Below are positions 10,916-21,224 of a DNA stretch of 64,000 nt, one piece after another (position 1 is the stretch's first letter; each line of letters starts with the position of its first letter). The notes beneath the pieces were generated by a model that did no database searches, was not told where the DNA came from, and saw only the letters and a program-made list of their open reading frames with translations. Origin of the DNA: Trametes villosa (Eukaryota; Basidiomycota; Agaricomycetes; Polyporales; Polyporaceae); NCBI GenBank assembly GCA_002964805.2, contig PUDQ02000006.1, forward strand, positions 62,001 to 126,000, given 5' to 3'. Made by a program: the position numbers and the translations under genes.

Positions 10916-13288
10916 GACCCCTCTAATGTCCCCAACACCACATCGAGCGCACTCTGGACTCGTAGTCCTCATCGATATGGCCCTCCTTGAGGGTTGACAT
11001 CCTCTCAGTATTCTTGCAGCGTGTACGACTGCTGCGGACGACGGTGTCCTCGTCACGCACATGCGCCTGGGGGTCTCTGGTGCCCGCTCTCAGTCCATGG
11101 AGCAACAATACGAAGACGGGGTTGATAGCGCCCTGGTAATCCTTCAGGAAGCCGCTGGCCCAATAGGCGTCAGGGCACGTCCAGTCCATGCCTGTCCCGA
11201 CTTGAACAACGGAGTGGTTGCCTGACCTGGTGATGTGGTCCCCTTCTGGGGCGCACTGCGGGCTAGTCCCGATCGACTATGAAGCTGTTGGGAGGTATGA
11301 GTTCGATCGGATGCATGGACGCAAGCAAGCGTCATGGACAACGCATACCTGGGCCACCGCTCGCCTCCTGCACCCTGGTCCCTCTCAGCGGAATTGAGCT
11401 GACTCGCCTTGCAGATTGGTGGAAATCTGTGTAGATTACAACTCACGTACTTCCGTACGCCAGATACATTGGAATATCCTCGCATGGACGAAGGCCGGAC
11501 AGCGAGAGTAGCTGGGTGGGAGTCAAGGGGCGGCAGCGAGTGGCGGTGGCTCGCGGCGCTCATGGATGTTGAGATGAGGCTGAGACTCCTGACACCCCCA
11601 CACTCGTTACTCGACTTTTATCGCCGTTACAACATGTCTGATCTCTTATACACTCTTGAGATGTCGGAAGCATTGAACGCTCATTTTCTATCCGCTCCAA
11701 ACCCTTCCCCAAACATCGCTGAATATTTTACCTATTTATGTGTGCAGGACAATGCACTAGGACCCCGAAGAAAGCCGGCTTACTGACGCCCAAGGCTCTC
11801 GAGACTCGCTTCCATGTACGCCTGCTTCTTCGGTCTTGGCTATTCGACGTGAGCGTCCTACGAGCGTCCTATATTCACGTCTCGTCTAACCCCATGACGT
11901 GCAGCGCAGTGGAACTGCCATAAGAGCTTTGCCGAAGGCCGTTTTCGGAGGGCGATCTTACCAAGTGCGTATTCGGCTCCTTACCCCTTGCTTGAACCAC
12001 CCACGTCCAAGTCCCCAGAGAAGCCGACAGGCGCATTCCTCCCTGGAACCCGAACTATGCTATGTGTTCTCTCATTTTATGTTCTTGCTTCTCAGCATGA
12101 CAGATTACTGACGCTGGCTTTCTCAACCGTTACCCAGCCATGCAACCTTTACCCAGCCCACAACTTGAATGACAGTCGTGGGCGCGGAACGTTTGAGAGC
12201 AGCATCTCTGTGAGCATCGGGAGCAACCTCCCCGTCATTACTAGCACATACACCATGACATAGGCTGGTCGCCCGGTACCCATGATCCGTTCTTCGAGCA
12301 GCGACTCGAGCAGTTGTAGACACTGCGCCCGGCCAAGGCAGCCTATTCGGCCGGGACTCCTCTCTGGCCAAACCTTTGTTATTCGAGCCCGTTGCTCCGC
12401 TCTTCGCTCGAAGTGTCAACGAACCGCTGGACAAGACGTGAGGCTCACCATGGAGCGCTTCGGCTCGTCCTCGGACCAGATCGTCGCGCCAGCAAGTCGG
12501 AGAAGGAGCAGAACGAGTGCTGCTCATCCGAATCATCTGGTTCGTGTAAGAGAAGGTGACCGACGAGGCGAGCCCGGCTGTTCCGCACGTATCTTCTCAG
12601 CCGTTGCCAGGAGGATATTGAGCGCAGTTGGGCCATGAAGGACGCGACGGCAGCCGCTGCAGCGTCGGGGACGGCTTAGTAGGGCAAGGAAGACGGTGAG
12701 AGCATGAGAGCATGAGAGTGTGCTGTATTCGGACGAGTACTACTACGTCGCGCGCCGAAGGCGCGTATGCAGTTCATGCTTCAGGTGAGTTGTTCGTTGT
12801 AGACGCTTAGGGCGATGACGCTGATGGTCATTCAGGATATCATCGGACTGCGGTGAGCGGAAGGGTCGCCTGCAACATGGCGGGCGCCTCTACTACGATC
12901 GCAGCGCTCCGCAAGCAGGTGAGGCTCAGATGTCGTCGTCTTCGCGTGTACCAACCCACCATTTAGACCGAGAAGACTGCTTCGGAAAGGGACGCCATGG
13001 ACCGCTCCATGAGCACGTCTACGGCTATGAAGTCGCTAGTGGGCCGCCCGCGTTCGGTCAACAGTCGACGCGAAGACGCGGGTGGCCGAGGACACGTCCA
13101 CGACCTCGATCATCGACAAGCTTGTGTCTGAAGGTGGAGGCGGTCTCATTCTAGAGGGCCTCTATTGCAGCAATAGTACATTCATTCAACGGTGCTCTCG
13201 AGTAATAGTACATCACGGGTGCCAGAAATGATGGTTTTATCCTCCTCCGCCTCTCCTCCGCCTCTACGTGTTCATGTACGCGTCGTCC
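10916..13288. other. no intact gene recognised
   Basis: Between the TOM1 pseudogene and the HECT-like gene. A plus-strand open stretch at about 11540-11785 (LLDFYRRYNMSDLLYTLEMS) and exon-like pieces at 12770-13160 (for example MAGASTTIAALRKQ followed by GTGAGG, and TSTTSIIDKLVSEGGGG) look as if they could be coding. I could not assemble them into a gene or assign a family; they may be further gene remnants. Confidence 0.4.
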
Positions 13289-16200
13289 CTACAAGGTGTT
13301 GTACTCGTTGCTTGCTCCGAGCAGCAAGGCGTGGATGTACACGTCGAACTCCGTAGTCTTGCCATCGCCGCCACCGCCATCGCCGCCAGTGCCATCGCCG
13401 CCATCGCCGCCAGTGCCTTCGCCGCCGTTGCCTTCGCCGCCGTTGCCTTCGCCGCCGTTGCCACCCTCGCCGGTGCCATCGCCGCTCATCACGTAGCGAG
13501 CTACATCCTCGTTGATGACGACGTCCATACTCATGGAGCAGGTGTGGAAGCATATCAACTAACCTAATAAAAATCAAATTCCTACGTGTAGAAGTATGAG
13601 CATACCGCGTTGTTCGAGCCTCCCTGGTCTAACAGAGAACAGACAAAGTTGATCTAGGGGCAAGCTTAGCGTTCTGTCGGTTGGACACAGATCCGGACTG
13701 CTTTACCTGCAGCTTCGGACCATCCTCGTGCAGGGACGCGCGGGGTAAGAATCCAGAGTCGCTGATTGCCCGCAAAAACAGGATAGGTCTGAACGGTTCG
13801 CTGATGTTGCCGCTTGGTTGGCCAAACATCTCGTTCTCCGGGTGACCTTTGCCTGCAAGGTAACGCTGGAACGCTTGCATCCAGGACTCGGCCACCCGCT
13901 CATAGTGAATGTTCCTGTTGCAATCCGGGTGGTTGTCGTCTATCAGCACTTCATAGGACAGCATCGGGATCAACGAGGAATAGTGCAACACGTGGCGGTT
14001 AGCACACAATCCAGCGATGATCTGAGAGACAGGACGGTTTTGGAACGTCTGGTGGATTGTCAGCATAGCCAGAAAGCATCAAAGCGGAGCTGTGAAGCTC
14101 ACCTCTAGTAGCGTGCTTGTCACCAGTCTTCCAATGTGAGACTTTTCCAGGCGATTGTGGTTGAGTCCGTCACGAAGGGCCCCGAAGATCGGATGCATGA
14201 CCTCGCGTGTTTGGAAGAGAAGTCCGGATGCAAGAGGGACACTGAGATCCTCCACAGCAGCGGGAGACAGGTTCCTGATGTGAGCGATCTATTACCAGCG
14301 ATTAGATATTCAGTCTTAGCCTGCAAAAAGTTATCTGAGCGCACCTGAGTGTTGGGAATAAACTCCATGATCATATTCATAGGATCACGTCCCAGGTGGA
14401 CGTCATAGACGAGATTCTCTGGAGCCGTGGTCGAGGGGATCCGAGGGGGTGGCCAGGTCGAAAGCCGATTGGCTAGCTCAGGAGCTACGGCGGAAAGAAA
14501 TTCTCGGTCCATGGCGGCCTCCAGACCATCGATGAGGAGAACCAGGAGCATCGGCGAGACAGGAAGGAGGTCTTGATCCCAGAGAAGCGCAAGCCTGAGC
14601 ATAATGCCGCATGCCTTGAAGTAGGCAAGGTCGGGATGGGTAGTCCTAGTCCCCGGTATGAGAGGGGTGTAGTAATCGTCCTCAGATGTCTTGATCCATC
14701 GGGTCCCGTCCTGGAACATGATTCGCATCGCTGTTCCAAAGACAGCGCGCAGAGGGCCAGGACCAATGGCTTGAAAACCACTGATAGAAGAAATCAGCTT
14801 CAGCTCTTTCTAGGGTAGAGCGACTCATGACGATGGGAATTTGGGCTCACATCGTGCAGCGTGGGTGTCGTGAGGGGAAATTGGCCTCCGAGAAGTACAT
14901 GATTTCGACGGAATCAGACTCGCCGATGTAGTCCGCAACTGAATGCCCCAAAGCGACCTCATTGGCTGCGCGGAGGAGAGCCCTAGCTGCGCTTTCTACA
15001 GAAGGGGCTTCTATCCTGATGCTATGGGCTGGGTGGAGAGGTTGAAAAGATCGGAGGTGCGCGAGCCAACCCTGCGTCTCCTGCGCGGACCTCTGAAGGT
15101 ACGACAAAGCACCGGCCAGTGAATGAGCGTCGGCCGTGGTAGTGATGGCAGACCTTGTCCCAGCAGAGCCTGTAGAGCGGGAGGGCTGCGGAGTGGAGGC
15201 TGCTGTAGGGCGCGACAACACTGTGGTAGGCGATGTGGTAGGCGATGTCGCGGCGGCTGCAGCGGCCGCCGTGCGCACAGGCTGAGTGATATTGATCGAC
15301 GGCCTGGGCGTGGCAGGTGCTGACGGCGTTCTGAATGCGACAACTTGTGCTGGTGCTGGCGTCTGGATACGTAGCACAGGCTCGGCTTCGACGAATGGCG
15401 CTGGCAGAGCGAAGCGCACTGCGGCAGAATGTTCACCTGACCCGGAGATGGAGGGCTCATGAGATTGTACTCCGGATGAGCGTCCACCCAAGCCAGAGAT
15501 GGAGGTCTCGGAAGCTGCTATGATCTGGGGGTCAAGCTCCCAGTTGTCGTCGAAGAAGGGAGAACGGGTCGTCGGGGTGGGTGCAGATACGAAAGGACCT
15601 CCGGGTGCGGGCGCGTGGATGACTCCTGGCAGTACAGAGCTTGATGCTGCATAAGAAGACGACGAGGACTCGACTGCTGCTGCTGCCACCACATGCTGCT
15701 GCTGAGTGTCGCAACCAGGAACGCAAGACACATGGCCTTCTTCGTCAACAACGACTTGTTTGGTTGGCCAGGCCCGTAGACCCAGACAGAGATGGAGGGA
15801 GGGGTCCTGGTCAGGACCGACATGGAGGGAGGGGTCAGGGCCGACATGGAGGGAGGGCCCGGAGGGGTCAGGGCCGACATGGAGGGAGGGGCCAGGCCCG
15901 GCCGAATCCTCAGGCTGGGGACTCTTCAACGGTCCTATCACGACCCGCCGCACGGGAGCTAAACATAGGTGTGTCAAAATTCGCAGACGTGAGATTCTCA
16001 GAAAGTGCTCACCGATGACAATGATTGCCTTGCTGGCATTGGGAGGAGCCTGAGACGGAATTCGCTTTGCGTGGCGCTTCATGGCAGAGACAGAGAGTTC
16101 GCTGGAATGAGGATTGTCCGCGGATTTGAGGATGGCGCCGCTACTACCCTTCCTGGCCGCGTATTCCGGCATAAGGAACTTCCATGCATGATCGAAACTG

Positions 16201-17511
16201 GTGAAGTCGCGTGTCGCCTCAGGGAGAACGGATAACCCCTCGACATTGCGCAGCTCCAGGCCAGCCCCCTTCATGTGTGCGGAAAGCGGGTCTGCCAGCA
16301 AGCGTCCGATCAAGGCCACAGGTCTCGCCTGGATGGTGATATCGAAGGCTAGCCCCATCGCCTTGAAGCCTCGCACAAATTCGCTCGCTGCGGGGCTGTC
16401 CGATGGCGCACGAAGGCCATGCTTCTGCCGGAAGTACCCGCCGGTTTGCGTATAATCACTGCAGCAGGGCTTCTCAGAGGTGTCAGACTGTGATCGTTTC
16501 CGCAAAGACCGAAGACCGTGGCACACTCACATCCTCGGTGTGAATACAAACGACAAAATTATATGTCACTATGTTTTTGCTGCCGCCGCCGCGCTCGGTG
16601 CCGGAGCTCGACGTCGATGCAAAGGGACCTGTGGAGGAGCTTGCACCAGGAACAGCGGGCGGCAGCGAGTAGTTGTTGTTGTAGATTCCGTGAGTCCTCC
16701 CTGTGCGACCGGTGTCCGTAGTAGGCCAGTGCTGCAGCGAAGTCGAGGTGCTGGCGGACTCCGCATAAAGCGGTGATGCTGATACTCCACGGCGGCCATT
16801 AGGGCGGCCGATGACGGGAGCAGGGGCGGCAGTGGGAGCAGGGGCGGCGGCGCGAGAGCCGCGAGAGCCGTGAGAGGCGGCTATAGCAGAGAGGGAACCT
16901 TGGAGGCCGGGCGGCGCGCTCCAAGGGCTAATTACAGAGTTGCCATGTACCGTTCGCGGGGGAGGGGCGAAGGTAAACCCAACCGAAGATGCGGGGGCTT
17001 GGACTTCTACTGGAGGGGTAGCCTGGCCACTGTTGCCGCTTGCGCCCGCTCCAGCGGGAGCAACAGGCGTACCGCCGCGCCGCGGGTCAGCCGACTCGAG
17101 GAGCCGGTGAAGGTAGTATGGCTGTCCACAGAGGCATAGACCGCGCACTGCTTCCGCAATGTCCCTCGTATTTGCATTTCTCTGAAGCTATCAGTAAGTA
17201 CAGCTTCTTCAAGTTGACAGTCTCGCTCGAGTCTCGCTCGAGTCTACTTACAGGACTATAGAGGCCTGTGTCGGTTCCGTGGCACTGGCGAGCCGTCAAC
17301 TCAACCCGAGCGGGCGCAGGGCCGTGTTCAAGGCCAGTATGCCCGCAGGCGCAGTCCTCTTGAGTCCGAGTGAATGCATCTGGCTCGACGAGCTGGCTGC
17401 TCGGCTGCCAGTGGCTTTAGTAAATGGGTAGATAGCTAAGCATCACGGAGTGAAGCTTACCGGAATCGGGTAGAATAGAGGGCATGTGCATCTACGGCAA
17501 CTGGTAGCCAT
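13289..17511 (-). CDS. HECT-like protein, basidiomycete type (nine exons)
   Basis: Model (minus strand): 17511-17461, 17404-17252, 17181-16531, 16472-16013, 15754-14851, 14780-14345, 14288-14103, 14048-13707, 13558-13289, giving 1,150 aa. Every junction phase fits. The N-terminus has Cys/His-rich segments (ATSCRRCTC, EDCACGHTGLEH, GLCLCGQPYYLH) that could bind zinc. The middle is a Ser/Pro/Ala-rich linker. The C-terminal half contains GFQAIGPGPLRAVFG, LLPVSPMLLVLLIDG, a WPPP stretch, and finally ICFHTCSMSMDVVINE. In HECT ligases the thioester Cys sits in such an HTC motif about 35 residues from the end. Here it is C1068, 82 from the end, because a Gly/Asp/Glu repeat of about 43 residues is inserted after it. 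Ubiquitin-ligase function is inferred; the N-lobe is divergent. The intron 16012-15755 is the least certain. Confidence 0.78.
13362..13486 (-). repeat. coding minisatellite (Gly-rich) in the HECT-like gene
   Basis: Tandem 9-15-bp units of the GGCGGCGAAGGCAAC type give GGEGN, GGEGT and GGDGG peptide repeats between the FHTC motif and the C-terminal KTTEFDVYIHALL. The frame is kept through the repeat. Length variation between strains would be expected. Confidence 0.85.
15784..15905. repeat. minisatellite with CCCTCCATGTCGG units
   Basis: Four imperfect copies of a 20-30-bp unit, read on the minus strand as CCCTCCATGTCGGCCCTGACC, lie in tandem. They fall inside the predicted 258-nt intron 16012-15755 of the HECT-like gene. 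If that intron is retained, the repeats stay in frame as GPSLHVGPDP units. Confidence 0.75.
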
Positions 17512-18512
17512 AGCTTCCGGTGACGCCTAGGGGCAGCGAGAGTGGAAGCGAGAGAAAAGAGGGAGAGAAGGAGAGACGAGTGCGGGCGGGCTCTTTATAC
17601 CTGAGAAATGTCAGGGCTCTGCTGGCCCTGACGGATCACTTGCACAAATCTGACCATGCAACCGAATGCGAAGTCCGAGAGATCGAGAGCATGCGCTACA
17701 TTGAAGCAACACAACTTCATGTGGCACGGGAGTAGAACAAGTAGAACCGCTCGAACTTCTCAATCCCAAAACGGCGATGCGAGCGGTGTAGCCAGGCGAC
17801 CATTATCGGAGTTTGTAAATGTGAGTGACTACTCTAAGCGGAGTTGCATAGCTGTTAGTCGAATAAGAAAAGACACATGAAGCTTTTGCAACCGAGACAC
17901 CGGTGAAGTATGAATATATGTACTCGATCGCAAGGACCCTGGCATGAACACCAAAACATGAAATTTGTACTCGAAATACATCAGGGTCATACGAAACAAG
18001 CAGGGTCGAAAGAGGACGGCTGAAATTGAATGATTTTGTCCTGCGTCCAACAATTTTGTCCGCGGGATCCCCTCATAATGTCGAGAACCGGTATATTTCG
18101 AGATGCAACGTTATACAGGCAAAGATGCTGTCGGCCCACAGCTTATAGGCAGCTGCGGATCGCGAGGGTTGGGAGGCGAGTGGGGTCGTGAGAACAGAGT
18201 TCGAGTCGCTCAATGTAACGAGGTTTACACAGGCGTATAAGCCAGATGTAGCAAGTTTTACACGCGCTTCCACGCCATACTAATGGGGGGGTCTAGCACC
18301 ATACAAACACTTCCGCTTATACTAATAGCTAGTACTAGCTTCGATGATAGCCCTTCCATCTCCGTGCTTTACAGTATCCAACCCAACCTTTCCCTTCCGA
18401 CCCTGGTCCAGAACGCGAACACAAAGAAAAGACCATCAAGATTCAGAGCAACTAGTACAGCAGCAGACAGGAATGCAGCCCGATGTACACGAACCCCGAG
18501 TTCGCCCCCCTC
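17512..18512. other. no gene recognised (upstream region of the HECT-like gene)
   Basis: Includes a purine-rich tract near 17530-17580 just upstream of the HECT-like start. Nothing else supports a feature. Confidence 0.5.
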
Positions 18513-18762
18513 TCACACACAAAACTCAATCAGCAGGCTAACGTCGTTGCCCCCGCATGCCACGATCGCGCCAGGCTGGTCGTCCGGCGTGTGCATCGCG
18601 GAGCTGCAGTTCGCGCTCGCGCACGTCTGCCCGAACCCGGAACACGTGCCGAAGTAGCGGAACGAGACCGAGCCGACGTTGAGCGCGTGCGGCGGGATGA
18701 GGCTGATGTCCGCGAGCGACGTCGGGTGAGCGACGTTGAGCTCGACCATCGCGCAGTTCATC
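18513..18762 (-). pseudogene. 3' exon of a secreted thaumatin-like/glycopeptide protein, probably 5'-truncated
   Basis: An exon after a TCCAG acceptor encodes about 82 residues ending in a stop, with DISLIPPHALNVGSVSFRYF followed by CSGFGQTC, CSSAMHTPDDQPG and LLIEFC. This matches the end of the fungal secreted thaumatin-like proteins (DISLIPP, Cys-rich, final xFC). I could not find the upstream exon with a signal peptide and first Cys residues in the next several hundred bases (18763-19125), where only unrelated frames occur. It is either truncated or separated by a long intron. Confidence 0.55.
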
Positions 18763-19125
18763 CTGGACGTAGAAGCAGTACGGTCCTACAGGCGGAAAAT
18801 GTGCCAGCGTTAGGAGATTGGCGATCCCAAATCCGAGATAACTCGAAGGAGGGCCTTGATGTCGCGAACCCCCTTGCCTGGGAGCACGCTCAAGCGGCTC
18901 TCCCCAGCTGACGATGGGTCAGTGCGGCGGGGTGGTATTGCGGGACGCCGAGTAATCCGAGTATACAGTCTGCAGTGAACATACCGTTCCATCGCCACCA
19001 TCGTCCGCCATTCGCTGCATGGTCAGTGCGACACCGTTCCTTGAAGCCGATGCTCTACGCGGTTCCCCTCACGCCGTGGATAGGATCACTGCTCTAGCAC
19101 TCTACCATATACCCGGCTGCCGAAG

Positions 19126-20166
19126 CTATGAGGAAGTTGTAAGAAGACATGTGTCAGACGCATGCTCCAGGCACATGAACTCGATGGACGTACAGCGACT
19201 GCGGCGGGGAGGTATCTGAGCGCGTGCGCCTCCATTGCCGTCACGGACGACGGCATATTCCTCCCAGGAAACGACGACAGAGTGACGCGGAGTCCAGAGC
19301 TTGATGGTTTCGAGCGAAGGGCTCAGAGCGTCCGCGATCGCATCCGCAGCGGTCTGTAGAGTGATAGCGAAGGCCTTCATCTCCGCGGTATCATAGCCGT
19401 ACGCATTCCCCCTCCGGCCCGGTACCGGCTCAGGCCAACGCGGTTTGGGCGTATGCGGTAGATCTAAGAAAAAGGCAAGCGTACGCAGGCGTGAAAGCGC
19501 AGCCAGAGCCTCGCAGATGCGCTCCTGCCGCAAAACGCACATCAGAGGCCGTCCACTAGTAGACACAAACAGGGAACGCACCAGCGGGACCTGCGCTTCT
19601 TCCGATGCGCGATGTCGCATCACTTTCAAAGAGCTCAGGGCGGGGTACGCCGTCCCTATGTGCGATAGCAGTTCGTCGTCCGCGCTGTCTTCCCGGTACT
19701 CGAGCTCCAAGGAAGATAAGGCAGGGAGCCGGCAACGCTGCAGGATGGACAGCAACTCCGAAGACCGCACGAGCGGCCACTGCCATCTCGCGTCCTTCCG
19801 AACGCTGTTTCCCCAGCCCCTCCACTTGACGTCCGCAAGATGGGAGACGTACCGAAGCGAAAGGCTGCGAAGGCCCGCAGGCAGCGCGCCGTATACGCTG
19901 TCGCCGACCTGCGGGCAGGTGAGGGTGAGGTGGAGGAGGCCCTGCCAGGGCCACTCCGCGACGTGCCCAGGGGGCCAGAAGGAGCGGGGCGGAACGCCCT
20001 CCGGCTGTCCGAGCTTCAGCTCAAGCCGCTCCAGGCAGGGCATGCGGGCGAGTAAGGATATGAGGGGGAGCGGAGGGTCTCCGACGGGTCTATACTCTCC
20101 TCGGAGGCGNNNNNNNNNNNNNNNNNNNNNNNTGCCCACCGTTGACGTTGCGATTCGTTCATGCAC
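19126..20166 (-). CDS. F-box/LRR-type protein, partial at an assembly gap
   Basis: About 340 residues open to a stop at 19126. The sequence shows leucine-rich, F-box-protein-like text (LARMPCLERLELKLGQPEG, LPAGLRSLSLRYVSHL, LPALSSLELEYRED, ALAALSRLRTLAFFLDL, SPSLETIKLWTPRHSVVVSW). Such proteins are abundant in Agaricomycetes and usually begin with an F-box that binds SKP1 in SCF ubiquitin ligases. No F-box is visible because the 5' part runs into 23 N (20110-20132). The 11 residues beyond the gap may not be in the same frame, so the true start is unknown. Confidence 0.6.
   Translation of the reverse strand: MHERIATSTVGXXXXXXXXRLRGEYRPVGDPPLPLISLLARMPCLERLELKLGQPEGVPPRSFWPPGHVAEWPWQGLLHLTLTCPQVGDSVYGALPAGLRSLSLRYVSHLADVKWRGWGNSVRKDARWQWPLVRSSELLSILQRCRLPALSSLELEYREDSADDELLSHIGTAYPALSSLKVMRHRASEEAQVPLVRSLFVSTSGRPLMCVLRQERICEALAALSRLRTLAFFLDLPHTPKPRWPEPVPGRRGNAYGYDTAEMKAFAITLQTAADAIADALSPSLETIKLWTPRHSVVVSWEEYAVVRDGNGGARAQIPPRRSRCTSIEFMCLEHASDTCLLTTSS
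20110..20132. other. assembly gap (23 N)
   Basis: Run of N in the submitted sequence, inside the F-box-like gene. Its true length is unknown. Confidence 1.
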
Positions 20167-21224
20167 TCATGTGTAACAACATAAAATGAGGCGAGTCTTG
20201 CTTTTGATCACCGTAGCAGATCAATTTCACTTACCTGCAATGCGCATATTAAGGATGTTCACTACACAGCTAAATCAACATGAAGTCTAGCAATATCAGC
20301 ATCATGATGCATGAAGCTTTTGCAGCAGGACGCGCTGCAAACGCTTTGAGATATCCTGCACGCATTATGACAACGAATACCATCATTTGGGCTGTAACCT
20401 CGCTCGAGCCTGGATGTGGACAGCGTGTAAAGTTGGCTTCCAAGTTCTCGCCGATGACTTCTGCCCGTACGTGACCGCCGGCAGTTCGGTACGACTCCTG
20501 TGTACGTTTCAAATTATCGAACACACTGACGGGCCCACAGTCTGGCAATCTCAGGGTGCGCTGATGCCGATGCTTTCGACACCATCTCAACGCACAGGAT
20601 CGTGGGGAAGTCCTATTCAAGGCACCGCCCGGTAAGCGGAACAAGGACCGGTGCATGTCGCCTTCGAGCGTTCATTATTTTGCCCCCGCTCCTCCACGCT
20701 GGTGATTATCGGTATGCAGGACCACCGTGTGCTACACAGACTGATCCAATGGGTAGGCAGACGCTGCGTATATCACATACTGATGCGGTGACGTACCGAA
20801 CCGCTCAACACCTGTCGAAATTGCAGGATTGGCGGCCCTGCGCAGTGAGTGAGTTGATGCACCCCGTATCAAAGGCTGATAAACAGAGTTAGAGGTGCGC
20901 TACGGGCGCGGCTGCGGCGCCCGCACTGGGTGGTCGCGCGGGGCTATCTTCAAGTCTGGGCATAGCGACACTCGACCGGTCCCTCTTGGGCCTCCCAGCG
21001 ACATCCGGTGCGGTGGGCCGCAGCCAAGGGGGAAGAATGAACCTGAGCGATGATTGCGCCCACCTAACTGATATGGTGCCATGCACCTCTAAACTCAAAG
21101 GCCCGCCCGCCGCGCGCCAGACGAGCATAAGATCCTCGCGAAGCCCGAGCCCGGTGTGTGGCTGACATCCAACCTACGCTCTCCAGGAAAGCCAGCTTCT
21201 ACGGGTCGCAAGGTCACTGTTTCC
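20167..21224. other. no gene recognised
   Basis: Intergenic region between the F-box-like gene and P450 A. Only short frames, none with a recognisable domain. No TATA-like box is obvious near the P450 A start. Confidence 0.5.

Noticed and set aside
13272..13577. Collagen-like or antifreeze-like Ala-rich frames from the repeat at 13362-13486
   Set aside because: These are other frames of the coding minisatellite; the minus-strand frame with FHTC upstream and EFDVYIHALL downstream is the gene.
17221..17244. Short tandem repeat of CTCGCTCGAGT near 17225
   Set aside because: Two copies only, inside a small intron of the HECT-like gene; no sign of function.
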